Of a stretch of DNA of 63,263 nucleotides, positions 16,885 to 25,621 are shown in pieces (position 1 is the stretch's first letter; every line of letters begins with the position of its first letter). The DNA is from Peribacillus huizhouensis. Its GTDB lineage: Bacteria > Bacillota > Bacilli > Bacillales > DSM-1321. The notes under the pieces are model-generated. The model was not told where the DNA came from. It did not search any database and was given only the letters and a program-made list of their open reading frames with translations. Made by a program: the position numbers and the translations under genes. Location: contig NZ_JACJHX010000018.1 in the NCBI RefSeq assembly GCF_014138605.1, positions 1 to 63,263 of the forward strand, read 5' to 3'.

Positions 16885-16920
16885 TGTCCATTAAGCTAGT
16901 TTTTAATGGACATTTATTTT
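16885..16920. terminator. Bidirectional terminator (yjdM / SMR gene)
   Basis: TGTCCATTAA (16885-16894) pairs with TTAATGGACA (16903-16912), then TTTATTTTTTT. It lies between convergent genes. Confidence 0.7.
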
Positions 16921-16991
16921 TTTAAAAGACCTAAATATGGAATTACCTGTATATAAATACTTCCATATTCTTTTATTATGTATGGGGCAAT

Positions 16992-17357
16992 TCATTTTTG
17001 CTTTTCTGTTATCTGCCTATCTTTGGATGAATCATGACTTACTGTAAAGTTTAAAGTTATAACACCAATAATAATAAGAAGTATTGAAACAACCTTTAGC
17101 AGACTAAAGCTTTCATTAAAGAAAAATACGCCGATGAAGGTGATAATCAAGATACCAATACCAGACCAAATTGCATATGCGACTGACACTTCAATGGTCT
17201 TTAGTGCTAACGTTAAAAAACTAAGACTACCAATGTAAAAGAAAGCTAATAATATACTTGGCGTTAATTTAGTGAATCCTTCAGACAATTTCATACTGAT
17301 TGTGCCTGCTACTTCAAGAAAGATGGCTAGGCATAAATAAACCCAAGACAAATTCAT
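16992..17357 (-). CDS. SMR-family small multidrug transporter
   Basis: A 121-residue, four-span membrane protein. The first helix carries the membrane-embedded acidic residue (WVYLCLAIFLEVAGTISMKLSEGF) that SMR pumps use to exchange protons for cationic drugs or guanidinium. VAYAIWSGIGI in helix 3 is the family signature. Such proteins work as dual-topology dimers. The start is the ATG at 17357 with AAGGAGGAATG upstream. A single SMR gene is present, so it is more likely a homodimer (EmrE/SugE type) than a paired system. Confidence 0.9.
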   Translation of the reverse strand: MNLSWVYLCLAIFLEVAGTISMKLSEGFTKLTPSILLAFFYIGSLSFLTLALKTIEVSVAYAIWSGIGILIITFIGVFFFNESFSLLKVVSILLIIIGVITLNFTVSHDSSKDRQITEKQK

Positions 17358-17564
17358 TCCTCCTTATTAAGTGTAAATTCGCTCTAGTGTCTGTATTGTG
17401 ATATTTGAATTATACATGAAAGAAGTACATAACAGTTATCAATAACTACCTGTTGGTTATAAATGTATAAAAATATGTAGGGTGACCGAAGCTGAAAATT
17501 TACATACAATAAAAAATTGTTCCACGAGAAACAATTTTTTATTGAAAGGCTCTATTAAACTTTC

Positions 17565-17660
17565 CTGTTGATTCCCGTTTCAGCCGCTTGCTTTCCGCAG
17601 GAGTTTCACGCCTACCGCTCCAATCAATATAGTGCCAAAATCAAAAAGGAGCGTTAACGT
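17565..17660. repeat. Bacillaceae-type dispersed repeat, copy 1
   Basis: The segment reads CGCTTGCTTTCCGCAGGAGT, then CACGCCTACCGCTCCAATCA, then GTGCCAAAATCAAAA. It closely resembles the second copy at 23895-23990, and dispersed repeats of this wording (GGAGCGGAAGGCG...) are common between genes in Bacillaceae. It is degraded. Confidence 0.6.
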
Positions 17661-18186
17661 AACCTATTGATAAAAGCCCCAACCTTTTGCCCGTCATTCA
17701 AATATCTCATTCCATCAGATTTGCTACATTATTTTTTAAAAAAATGGGTAAGGAGTGGGAATGGTGAGGCCTTATTACTTCAAACATTTGAGTTTCTTTC
17801 AAGTCCCTAGACATGATCAGGCAAAGAAATATGGTTACGAAACTCAGGTGAAATGATAGTAATAGTTGTTTGTTCCCGACAAAAGAAGCATATGGTAAAC
17901 TTGAAATATCATAATTTACCAATTTGGATATTTTGGTGAAATCCAGTGAAAGCATGGGTTATGGGGATTTTATATCACTTAAGAACGTTTAAGGACATGA
18001 TGTGGAATGGTAAACGGAACTTGGTTGCCAAAATCTGCAGCGTCTCATGCAAAGCCTACTATGGAAAGGCGATACTTTGTATGGTGTGAACGCTTATCTA
18101 ACATCGCCAAGTTTAGTTCATATCATTTCTAATAGTTGGCTTTGCACCTTATTTTCATTCATACAAAAAATAAGGAGCTGGCAGAT
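17661..18186. other. Gene-free stretch
   Basis: An 82-codon minus-strand frame (17707-17955) and short plus-strand frames are present, but none has a ribosome binding site or resembles a known protein. I regard the region as decayed. AATAAAAAATTGTT...AACAATTTTTTATT just before it (about 17508-17545) is a terminator-like hairpin. Confidence 0.4.
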
Positions 18187-18324
18187 ATGAAATATGTAGA
18201 TGCGACCACTATTTTGCCTGAAAAGCTGATTTTAGAAATTCAAAAGTATGTTCAAAGAGAATCCATTTATATACCTAAACCAGAAACGACCTATCAAAAA
18301 TGGGGGACATCTTTTATCTGGTAA
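18187..18324 (+). pseudogene. CD3324-type protein, N-terminal fragment
   Basis: MKYVDATTILPEKLILEIQK, followed by YVQRESIYIPKPETTYQKWG, matches the start of CD3324-family DNA-binding-like proteins (ILPEELVKEIQKYVQGxYIYIPK...KKWG). The family continues with a helix-turn-helix of about 45 more residues, but here a stop follows at residue 45. A good ribosome binding site (AAGGAG at 18172) is retained. It is probably truncated by deletion or a short frameshift. Confidence 0.6.
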
Positions 18325-18485
18325 GCTAGCTACTTAGTAATTTTCTACATTGAAAAAAGTAAGCTGAACTTTTAAAGTAAAAAGGGGAATTAGCTGTTAT
18401 GTTGGGTGTGCAATTTAAGGTTATAAATGAATAGAATGAAATAGGCTCTCTAATATGACGGCTTCGTGGCAGATTTGCCTGTAAT

Positions 18486-18491
18486 ATAATA
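18486..18491 (+). promoter_or_regulatory. Putative -10 of the FusB-type gene
   Basis: TATAAT lies 26 bases before the ATG at 18512. A convincing -35 is not obvious. The short leader leaves room only for the ribosome binding site. Confidence 0.35.
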
Positions 18492-18511
18492 GAGTAACTG
18501 GAGTGGTGAAA

Positions 18512-19150
18512 ATGGAACCCTTTATTAAAAGTGATCAGTATAATTTCATTAAAGCGCAATTACAGATTTTAATTAATGGCCACGCGACTGTTAATGACAA
18601 TGATGTACTTCTTGCATTAAAGTCAATCGTTAAAGAAAAAGTGTTACATTTGTTTAGAGACTTAAGTGAAGAGCAAAGACAGGTACTAGATCCGATCAGT
18701 ACTATAGAAGATAACGATAAAGCTGAAGAGTTTCTATCACAAGTAAAACCATTTGTCATTCCATTTATAGAAGTAACAGACAAAACGATTAAAAAATTAT
18801 TTCCAAAAGCAAAGAAGTTAAAAGTACCAGTACTCGAGAGCATGGATCTAAGAGAGATTTCATATTTAGGATGGAATGATAAGGGGTCTAATAAAAAATA
18901 CATCGTAGCTCTTCGCGATCATAAACTGGTTGGCTTACAAGGTACATTTAAAAGTATAAATAAAAAAGGAATTTGTTCACTGTGTAATCATCACGAAGAA
19001 ATAGGAATGTTTCTTTCGGAAGCAAAAGGATTAGCAATTGGCACATTTATTAAAAGAGGGAACTATATATGTGAAAATAGTCAGAAATGTAATCAGAATA
19101 TCATCACATTAGATAAATTAAATGACTTTATTGAGCGAATAACTCGCTAA
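18512..19150 (+). CDS. FusB/FusC-family EF-G binding protein
   Basis: A 212-residue protein with a helical N-terminal domain (IKSDQYNFIKAQLQILINGHATVNDNDVLLALKS) and a C-terminal treble-clef zinc domain (GICSLCNHHEEIGMFLSEAKG...NYICENSQKCNQNI) with four Cys. FusB-type proteins bind EF-G and release it from the ribosome, protecting against fusidic acid. The family also includes chromosomal FBP proteins without proven resistance. ATG 18512 is chosen because GGAG (18499-18502) is well spaced; upstream GTG codons at 18503 and 18506 overlap the binding site. A strong terminator follows. Fusidic acid resistance is an inference. Confidence 0.85.
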   Translation: MEPFIKSDQYNFIKAQLQILINGHATVNDNDVLLALKSIVKEKVLHLFRDLSEEQRQVLDPISTIEDNDKAEEFLSQVKPFVIPFIEVTDKTIKKLFPKAKKLKVPVLESMDLREISYLGWNDKGSNKKYIVALRDHKLVGLQGTFKSINKKGICSLCNHHEEIGMFLSEAKGLAIGTFIKRGNYICENSQKCNQNIITLDKLNDFIERITR

Positions 19151-19163
19151 TATGGTTAGAACA

Positions 19164-19210
19164 GTCAAAAACCAGTTTCCCTTGTGGATAACTGGTTTTT
19201 GACGATTTTT
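19164..19210 (+). terminator. Terminator of FusB-type gene
   Basis: GTCAAAAACCAGTT (19164-19177) pairs perfectly with AACTGGTTTTTGAC (19190-19203), then a T run. Confidence 0.85.
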
Positions 19211-19248
19211 GCAGATATTTAATCAATAAATGAGAAGGATTGCTAGGT

Positions 19249-19923
19249 TTATTTGTTTGTCTGATCTTTATGCTCTGAATAGAAAAACTCAACCGGATGA
19301 AGCCAATTGACTCGCGCCAGTCGAGCAGCTTCTACTTTATTTTTCTCTTCAAAAGCACTCAAAATTGCTTCATGTTCTTCGATTGAACGTTTCGTAAAAA
19401 TAATCGATGAATGATAATAAAGTCGAAAAACATGTGACTGAAGCGTGGAAACTAAACTTGAAATATACTCATTGTGCGCGTTTTCTACAATGATATTGTG
19501 GAATTGTTCATCCAACTTTAAGGCATTGTCAGAGTCGCCATTTTTAATAGACTGAGCAAATCTTGTATTTATATCACGTAGCAAATGAATCGTTTCTTGA
19601 TTGATGACAGATGTTGCAAGTTCTGCTGCCAAAGCTTGTAACACTGCTAATGGAGGCAAAATTTTTGAAACATCTTCTTTTTTTAAGGCGGTGACTTGCG
19701 TGCCGACTCCGGGATACATTTCGACGAAACCTTGGACGGTTAGCAATTGCAAAGCTTCCCTAATAGGAGTTCTACTTACACCTAATGCTTGTGCAAGGTC
19801 GGCATCATTCAGTTTTTCTCCTGGAATTAAAGTACCATCAATAATCCATTCCTGTATTTGATTAAATGCACGCTTTTTTGCAGATACACGAGGTTTTATT
19901 GAGAAATTAGTAGGTATGGGCAT
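19249..19923 (-). CDS. GntR-family regulator (FadR/FCD type)
   Basis: A 224-residue repressor-type protein. The N-terminal winged helix (residues about 12-80) has IQEWIIDGTLIPGEKLNDADLAQALGVSRTPIREALQLLTVQGFVEMYPGVGTQV. The C-terminal FCD effector domain (about 95-215) is seen as LDEQFHNIIVENAHNEYI and the RSIEEHEAILSAFEEKNKVEAARLARVNW block; its Asp and His residues usually bind a metal and a small carboxylate. The start ATG follows AAAAGGTGG on the minus strand. It is divergent from brnQ, 250 bases apart, so control of that transporter is possible but unproven. Confidence 0.85.
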   Translation of the reverse strand: MPIPTNFSIKPRVSAKKRAFNQIQEWIIDGTLIPGEKLNDADLAQALGVSRTPIREALQLLTVQGFVEMYPGVGTQVTALKKEDVSKILPPLAVLQALAAELATSVINQETIHLLRDINTRFAQSIKNGDSDNALKLDEQFHNIIVENAHNEYISSLVSTLQSHVFRLYYHSSIIFTKRSIEEHEAILSAFEEKNKVEAARLARVNWLHPVEFFYSEHKDQTNK

Positions 19924-20172
19924 CGTATGACCACCTTTTAATATTGTTGATAATATGATAATGGAATAATGTTGAAGTTGACTCGTGAATTATAGCTAAT
20001 TTTGAATCCAGGATATACATGATTGTAGTATATAAAAAAGAATAGCTAAATTCAATGCATTACCAAAGAACTGAAAATTGCAAATTCTTTGAAATATATT
20101 GCGTAAGTATAATTTGTGTGGTATCTTTCGTATATTAAAAAAATAATTTACTTGCTACGAAGGGAGTTTAAT

Positions 20173-21516
20173 ATGACTAATAAAATATCATTTTCATTTT
20201 TAGTGGCTGTAGGATTTATGTTATTTGCTTTATTCTTTGGGGCTGGGAATCTTATTTTCCCTGTCATGCTCGGTCAATCATCGGGTGTGAATTTTTGGTC
20301 AGCTAATGCTGGGTTTGTCGTAACAGGAGTCGGCCTTCCGTTACTAGGCGTTCTGGCATTTGGGATATCGGGTAAAAGTGATTTACAATCATTAGCGAGT
20401 CGGGTACATCCAATTTTCGGACTTGTTTTCACGATGGCTCTTTACTTATCCATTGGTCCATTATTCGCGATACCAAGAACGGGTAGTGTTTCATACGAAA
20501 TCGCCTTGAAACCTTACTTACCTGAAAATGTTGGCTTTTTACCATTACTGATTTTTACAATTTTATTCTTTGGGATAACTTGTTTTTTTTCACTCAATTC
20601 GTCGAAAATTGTCGATATAGTAGGAAAAATCTTGACACCTATTTTATTAATTGTTATTGCAATCTTAATTATTTTTGGAATCGCTAATCCGATTGGAGAA
20701 TTCCAAGCTCCAATCGAAGCTTATACAGAGCATGCATTCTTTAAAGGTTTCCAAGAGGGATATTTAACAATGGACACTCTTGCGGCGTTTGTTTTTGGTA
20801 TCATTATTATTAATGCTATTAAGGAAAAAGGTGTAACATCTAAGAAGCAAACGATGATCGTTTGTACACAAGCTGCATTAATTGCTTCAGCGCTTTTGGC
20901 TATTATTTATACTTCTCTTACGTATATTGGGGCATCAAGTGTAGATGGGATTGGACATTTAGAAAATGGTGGAGCCGTTCTGACAGCTGTTTCTACTCAC
21001 TACTTCGGATCATTCGGAGGTCCAATACTAGGAATAATCGTATTAGGAGCATGTTTAACAACGAGTATCGGACTTATTACGGCATGTTCATCTTACTTCC
21101 ATAAGTTATTTCCAAACATTTCTTACAAAATGTTCGCCGTTGTATTGTCTATTTTTAGTACGATTTTTGCTAATGTTGGTTTAATGAAGTTAATTAGTAT
21201 ATCTGTTCCTGTTCTTTCAGCGATTTATCCATTAGCAATCGCGTTAATCTTTTTAACTTTCTTACATTCATTCTTTAAAGGAAGACAAGAAGTTTATTTA
21301 GGCACGATGCTAATGACTTTTATTATTAGTTTATTCGATGGATTAAAAGCTGCAGGAGTGGAAATTAAAGTAATTAATGAGCTATTTACTGCTATTCTAC
21401 CAGGCTATGAAGTAGGACTTGGCTGGATCAGTACTGCTATTATCGGCGGAGTATTAGGATATGTTATCAGTTTGTTAAGAAAAAAAATTAATCCTTACTC
21501 AGCTCAATTAGATTGA
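20173..21516 (+). CDS. brnQ: BrnQ branched-chain amino acid:Na+/H+ symporter
   Basis: A 447-residue polytopic membrane protein of the LIVCS family. It starts FSFLVAVGFMLFALFFGAGNLIFPVMLGQ, the hallmark of BrnQ, with about 12 membrane spans. It imports leucine, isoleucine and valine. ATG 20173 is chosen because GAAGGGAG lies just upstream; a longer in-frame option from 20116 lacks a binding site. No T-box or other leader structure is visible. The gene ends at a palindromic intergenic element that may act as its terminator. Confidence 0.9.
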   Translation: MTNKISFSFLVAVGFMLFALFFGAGNLIFPVMLGQSSGVNFWSANAGFVVTGVGLPLLGVLAFGISGKSDLQSLASRVHPIFGLVFTMALYLSIGPLFAIPRTGSVSYEIALKPYLPENVGFLPLLIFTILFFGITCFFSLNSSKIVDIVGKILTPILLIVIAILIIFGIANPIGEFQAPIEAYTEHAFFKGFQEGYLTMDTLAAFVFGIIIINAIKEKGVTSKKQTMIVCTQAALIASALLAIIYTSLTYIGASSVDGIGHLENGGAVLTAVSTHYFGSFGGPILGIIVLGACLTTSIGLITACSSYFHKLFPNISYKMFAVVLSIFSTIFANVGLMKLISISVPVLSAIYPLAIALIFLTFLHSFFKGRQEVYLGTMLMTFIISLFDGLKAAGVEIKVINELFTAILPGYEVGLGWISTAIIGGVLGYVISLLRKKINPYSAQLD

Positions 21517-21610
21517 TAGGGAAACTAGAAAAAGGAATTGCCAATCTAGATTATTCGCATGACGACCTAATCATTGTCTAATTCGTAAACAAAGGTTATC
21601 CCAATAGGGT

Positions 21611-21690
21611 AAAGACCTCACACTCTATACATCGTTTATCGTGTCACTTACGCGTGATTTAAACGATTTATAGTAGATGTGGGGTCTTTT
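21611..21690. repeat. Palindromic intergenic element, copy A
   Basis: AAAGACCTCACACTCTATA...(ATAGTAGA)TGTGGGGTCTTT forms long complementary edges. The inner wording CTCACACTCTATACATCGTT and TATCGTGTCA is shared with the element at 48935-49010. See the repeat-family finding. Confidence 0.7.
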
Positions 21691-22141
21691 GACTTTTTTG
21701 GTTTTGCAATATTCACTTTAACCCGTATTAAATGGCAGCAAAATCTTTTGGATGTTTCACATAATAAATCCAGATTCTAGAATGGCTTATATACCATACA
21801 ATTTAGTATGGGTTATTTTTGTGGGCAAAAATGACTCCGTTCGTTTCATTGTTTTATACATCCTAACAGGGTGAACTTTCGGGGATCGTTACAGTTACGG
21901 CATTTGAGCTATCGAATTCAATGTTTTTCTTTTCTTTGGAACCAGTCCTTTTATTCTAGTGACTCTGCTACTCTGGAGGAGTCAGTAAAGTAGCAATTTC
22001 CTAGTTTCATCCATACTTGCTTCTTTGATTTAACCTTTACTAAACGTAAACAGTTGCTTATACTATTAATAATTAAAGTACATACGTTTATGAAACATAG
22101 TGAAAAAAAGTATACTATAATATATTTATGAGGTGGAGCAA
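21691..22141. other. Gene-free stretch before hxlR-type gene
   Basis: No gene is supported. TAAACGTA (about 22030-22037) and TACGTTTA (about 22082-22089) form an inverted repeat around the likely promoter. A TATACTATAATATA -10-like region lies about 30 bases before the gene, so these may be operator half-sites. Confidence 0.4.
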
Positions 22142-22507
22142 ATGCCAAACCTAGAGGATAAATTTTTTAATTGTGAAAAAGAACTGACTCTTTCTGTTAT
22201 TGGTGGTAAATGGAAAATGTTGATATTGTGGCATTTAGGGAAAGAGGGCACTAAACGCTTTGGTGAACTGAAGGCGCTAATGCCAGGAATTACGCAACGA
22301 ATGTTAGTGAATCAATTGCGTGAACTAGAGGATCATTTGATTATTCATCGCGAGGTCTATCCTGTTGTTCCTCCAAAAGTAGAATATTCCCTAACTGAGC
22401 ATGGACGAAGCTTAATGCCGATTCTAGATTCTATGTATGAATGGGGTAAATATTATATAGAAAATGTGTTGGAAACGGGACCTGGAAAAGATAAGTCGAT
22501 TGAATAG
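22142..22507 (+). CDS. HxlR-family transcriptional regulator
   Basis: A 121-residue winged-helix protein with the HxlR core ([72 protein letters not shown]). A Cys at residue 11 just before the core (FNCEKELTL) is placed like the redox-sensing Cys of YodB and HypR, so it may sense electrophiles or oxidants; this is inference. The ATG at 22142 has GAGGTGG upstream (22130-22136). It is single and followed by a strong terminator. Confidence 0.85.
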   Translation: MPNLEDKFFNCEKELTLSVIGGKWKMLILWHLGKEGTKRFGELKALMPGITQRMLVNQLRELEDHLIIHREVYPVVPPKVEYSLTEHGRSLMPILDSMYEWGKYYIENVLETGPGKDKSIE

Positions 22508-22634
22508 GCATAAGATTATCTCACTAAAACGTCCACGGTCGGCAAATTTATAGAAATGCTTTCAGTGGTTTTATGAAAATTCCTCCTCTTTTAAAAACAC
22601 CTTATGCAAATGAAAACATACCTTAATATATAAT

Positions 22635-22662
22635 AATACCGCCCGCATTTGTGGGCGGTATT
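22635..22662. terminator. Strong GC-rich terminator
   Basis: AATACCGCCC (22635-22644) pairs perfectly with GGGCGGTATT (22653-22662). Confidence 0.8.
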
Positions 22663-22832
22663 ATGTATGTCTAAGAACTAATTCATCTTGATTTACTTTT
22701 TAAACTAAATAATTCAGAAAGGTTGAGAAACAATAGAACAAAAGTTCATAGTAATCTTTAGCAGGAATGTGGATATTATTAGCGAATGTAGGTAATGTTG
22801 ATAGATGGAAATTGCTAATTGGAGGCGAAGAG

Positions 22833-23336
22833 ATGTTTAGTACAATTGAGGATTTCTTGACAAATTGGAAGCATGAAAGTGGATCTACACAAAAAATATT
22901 GAATGCGTTAACAGATGAATCATTAGCACAGGAAGTATCGCCTGAAGATCGCACACTTGGAAGGATTGCCTGGCATATCGTAACGACGCTTGATGAAATG
23001 ATTGGACGTACAGGGCTTGTTTTTAATGCGGCTCGGCATGATGCGCCAGTACCGAAAACGGCGAGTGAAATAACTGAGGCATATCGCACATCAAGCGAAG
23101 AGATGGTCGCTTCGATTCGCGAACAATGGAATGACGAAACATTGAACGAAGAGAGAGAAATGTACGGGGAAATGTGGTCCATTAACACGGTGCTTGGATT
23201 ATTAATTGCTCATCAAGCACATCATCGTGGCCAAATGACTGTACTCATGCGTCAGGCAGGTTTAACTGTTCCTGGTATATACGGGCCGGCAAGGGAAGAG
23301 TGGGCAGCTTTTGGTGGACAAGCTCCTGAAGTATAA
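22833..23336 (+). CDS. DinB/YfiT-like metal-dependent protein
   Basis: A 167-residue four-helix-bundle protein of the DinB superfamily. The three metal-binding His are visible in the usual places: RIAWHIVTTLDEM (about residue 50) and HQAHHRGQM (about 130-134). Members include bacillithiol S-transferases and other thiol-linked enzymes; the exact reaction cannot be read from sequence. The start is ATG 22833 with GGAGG at 22821-22825; the longer open frame upstream lacks a binding site. Confidence 0.85.
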   Translation: MFSTIEDFLTNWKHESGSTQKILNALTDESLAQEVSPEDRTLGRIAWHIVTTLDEMIGRTGLVFNAARHDAPVPKTASEITEAYRTSSEEMVASIREQWNDETLNEEREMYGEMWSINTVLGLLIAHQAHHRGQMTVLMRQAGLTVPGIYGPAREEWAAFGGQAPEV

Positions 23337-23392
23337 TCGTGTAACGGAAATTGATTCTTAAAATTGGCTGTTATTAAATATAGCACGTAAAG

Positions 23393-23440
23393 AACACGTA
23401 TGGGTTAGCGATGAAAAACCGCTTTTCATACGTGTTTTTA
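23393..23440 (+). terminator. Terminator of dinB-type gene
   Basis: AACACGTATG (23393-23402) pairs with CATACGTGTT (23427-23436), followed by TTT. The long loop contains a second small hairpin. Confidence 0.7.
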
Positions 23441-23529
23441 TATGGTGAAATCTAAATTGGATGAGGAATCTAGTGTTGTAACTGAGCGTAAATTGAAATA
23501 GGTATTTGGCTTTCCATTTAAATTTTACT

Positions 23530-23860
23530 AGATTAGTCTGCTCCACCACCGCTGTCACCGCCACTATCACCATAATAACTTTCACTTGACGAGCTTCCAG
23601 TGGAGGGGAAGATTTCGACCATTTCCATGTACTTTCCAAGTATCTGACTGGCTCTTCATCGTGATAGACCAGGTAAGTGAGCGGCAAGGTTTGAGCATAT
23701 TCTAGCTCTGGTATTACTAAGTTTGCTATTTTCTGTTTAGGATGCTGGACTTGTAATAAAAGAATACGCGTCATTATTTCTTCAAGTTCGGATTCCGAAA
23801 GATTAGTAGGCATGCCATCTCTATTGATTGCTTTTCTGAAAACCTGTCTGTTGATTTCCA
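23530..23860 (-). pseudogene. Decayed hypothetical gene with Gly/Ser-rich end
   Basis: On the minus strand a frame reads NLSESELEEIMTRILLLQVQ and then KQKIANLVIPELEYAQTLPL before shifting. The alternative frame continues as GKYMEMVEIFPSTGSSSESY followed by a Gly/Ser/Asp-rich end and stop, an ending typical of many Bacillus secreted or membrane proteins. It reads as one gene with a frameshift near 23640 and a 5' end replaced by the dispersed repeat. The family is not recognised. Confidence 0.35.
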
Positions 23861-23869
23861 CTTCAGGCG

Positions 23870-23995
23870 ATGCCTCCTCGGCGCTGTGCGCCTGTGGGGT
23901 CTCCTTTTGACTCGCTTTTCTAAGCAGGAGTCTCACGCCTTCCGCTCCAATTAACATATTGCCAAAATAAAAATGAGCTTTAACATCGCCCTTCT
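23870..23995 (-). repeat. Bacillaceae-type dispersed repeat, copy 2
   Basis: On the minus strand it reads TTAATTGGAGCGGAAGGCGT, then GAGACTCCTGC, AAAGCGAGTCAAAAGGAGAC, CCCACAGGCGCACAGCGCC and GAGGAGGC. This is the common Bacillaceae intergenic repeat of about 100-130 bp. It shares the GGAGCGGAAGGCGTGA core with copy 1 at 17565-17660. Confidence 0.65.
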
Positions 23996-24081
23996 TTTTA
24001 AGCATAACTCTTGAAAAACCCCACCACCTATGGCAAAGTAAGAAGGTAATGAAGCATTAAACGAATTAAATAATGAAACAT

Positions 24082-24169
24082 GTAGGGGTACCAGTGTTGC
24101 TGGTTGAGACCGTATCCAATAGATACATACCCTTGGAACCTGATCTGGTTAAAACCAGCGTAGGGAACA
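24082..24169 (+). ncRNA. TPP riboswitch (THI element)
   Basis: The conserved blocks are in order: GGGGTACC...GGTTGAGA (P2/J3-2 side with CTGAGA-like TTGAGA), then ACCCTTGGAACCTGATCTGG, then ACCAGCGTAGGGAA. When thiamine pyrophosphate is bound, the downstream terminator forms and the thi operon is shut off. It lies 150 bases before thiY. Confidence 0.93.
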
Positions 24170-24199
24170 TATTTAAACAGGACTTATTTGTTATGATAT

Positions 24200-24231
24200 G
24201 CACCCTAGGTATAAACCTACGGTGCTTTTTT
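24200..24231 (+). terminator. Riboswitch-controlled terminator
   Basis: GCACC-C-TAGGT (24200-24210) pairs with ACCTA-C-GGTGC around ATAA, followed by six T. It is the expression platform of the TPP riboswitch. Confidence 0.88.
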
Positions 24232-24321
24232 GCGTAGCGCTATTCCTTAAACGTTTACATATCTTCCTCCTTGTTTCTTCGTTTTCTGCTTTGTAAAGAC
24301 ATATTTAAAGGAGGAATTGTG

Positions 24322-25314
24322 ATGAAGAAATGGCTTGTATTACTATGCACGGTACTGATTCTTGCTGCTTGCGGGAATAGTCAGGACAATGGTTCAAAGG
24401 GAAATAATCAGGAGAAATTAAAGAAAGTCACTCTTGTTTTAGATTGGACGCCGAATACAAATCATACTGGTTTGTATGTCGCGAAGGAAAATGGGTATTT
24501 TGAAGAAGAGGGGTTGGATGTTGAAATCATAATGCCAGGTGAAGCGGGTGCTGACCAGCTTGTTGCTGCGGGGAAAGCAGACTTCGGAATAGGCTACCAG
24601 GAAGCTTTGACAGAAGCACGTGTGCAAGGAGTGCCATTAGTCTCTCTTGCTGCCATTATTCAACATAATACGTCTGGATTTGCTTCTCCAGTTGATAAAA
24701 AAATTACTTCCCCGAAAGATTATGAAGGAAAGACGTATGGCGGTTGGGGAGCACCTGTAGAGAAGGCGGTACTTTCTTCTTTGATGAAACAGGAAAGTGG
24801 AGATGTGGAAAAAGTCGATTTTGTAAATATGGGAGATACGGACTTTTTTACAGCGGTGAAACGAGATATTGATTTTGCTTGGATATACTATGGTTGGACA
24901 GGTATAGAAGCCGAGTTGCGTGGCGAGAAATTGAATATGCAATATGTGACAGACTACTCGAAAAAGCTAGATTACTATACACCCGTGCTCACAACTAGTG
25001 AGAATTTGATAAAAGAAGATCCCAAAACGGTTCGTTCTTTTGTAGCAGCAGTGTCCAAAGGATATCAATATGCGATTGAACATCCAGAAAAAGCAGCTGA
25101 TATTTTAATTAAAGAAGTTCCTGATCTAGACTCGGAATTAGTAAAAGCTAGTCAAAAATGGTTATCACCCAAATATCAAGATGACGCTTCGAAATGGGGC
25201 GTTCAAGATCAAAAGGTTTGGGAAGACTATGCAAATTGGATGTATGAGAACGGTTTGCTTGAAAGTAAACTAGAGGCGAAGCGAGCGTTTACCAATGAAT
25301 TTTTACCGAATTAA
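24322..25314 (+). CDS. thiY: ThiY: thiamine-precursor ABC substrate-binding lipoprotein
   Basis: A 330-residue lipoprotein with signal MKKWLVLLCTVLILAACGN (lipobox LAAC, Cys17) and an NMT1/THI5-like periplasmic-binding fold (TLVLDWTPNTNHTGLYVAKENGYFEEEGLDVEI). ThiY captures N-formyl-4-amino-5-aminomethyl-2-methylpyrimidine, a thiamine breakdown product, for salvage. The ATG at 24322 follows AAAGGAGG (24307-24314). It is the first gene of the riboswitch-controlled operon and is followed 13 bases later by the thiamine-binding protein gene. The ligand is inferred from homology and the TPP riboswitch. Confidence 0.92.
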   Translation: MKKWLVLLCTVLILAACGNSQDNGSKGNNQEKLKKVTLVLDWTPNTNHTGLYVAKENGYFEEEGLDVEIIMPGEAGADQLVAAGKADFGIGYQEALTEARVQGVPLVSLAAIIQHNTSGFASPVDKKITSPKDYEGKTYGGWGAPVEKAVLSSLMKQESGDVEKVDFVNMGDTDFFTAVKRDIDFAWIYYGWTGIEAELRGEKLNMQYVTDYSKKLDYYTPVLTTSENLIKEDPKTVRSFVAAVSKGYQYAIEHPEKAADILIKEVPDLDSELVKASQKWLSPKYQDDASKWGVQDQKVWEDYANWMYENGLLESKLEAKRAFTNEFLPN

Positions 25315-25327
25315 GGAGGAGAGCAAC

Positions 25328-25621
25328 ATGAGTGACTCATTAGTAAGCATTCAAATTATCCCGAAAACGAAAAATGGCGAAGATGTTATTCCTTACGTCG
25401 ATGAAGCGATCGCTATTATTCATAACTCGGGTATTAAATATGAAGTGCACCCGCTTGAAACAACGATGGAAGGTAATTTGACAGAGATCTTTTCGGTTAT
25501 CGAGAAAATGAATCAACGAATGATTGAGATTGGTAGCAGTAATGTGATATCCCAAGTGAAAATCCTTTATCAACCGAGCGGTGCATCTATGGAGAAACTG
25601 ACAGAGAAATATCGCCCATGA
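25328..25621 (+). CDS. Thiamine-binding MTH1187/YkoF-like protein
   Basis: A 97-residue protein of the MTH1187/YkoF fold (SLVSIQIIPKTKNGEDVIPYVDEAIAIIHNSGIKYEVHPLETTMEGNLTEIFSVIEKM). In B. subtilis YkoF binds thiamine or hydroxymethylpyrimidine and is encoded with a thiamine transporter. Here it sits between thiY and thiX in a TPP-controlled operon, so a cytoplasmic carrier or sensor of the imported pyrimidine is likely. The ATG at 25328 follows AAGGAGGA; the end overlaps thiX by 4 bases (ATGA). Confidence 0.88.
   Translation: MSDSLVSIQIIPKTKNGEDVIPYVDEAIAIIHNSGIKYEVHPLETTMEGNLTEIFSVIEKMNQRMIEIGSSNVISQVKILYQPSGASMEKLTEKYRP

Noticed and set aside
20000..20172. T-box or other riboswitch before brnQ
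   Set aside because: The leader is short and lacks a T-box sequence or a terminator.
23358..24005. 215-codon minus-strand frame as an intact gene
   Set aside because: Its N-terminal third is the translated dispersed repeat and its end runs through a terminator; only a decayed fragment is supported.
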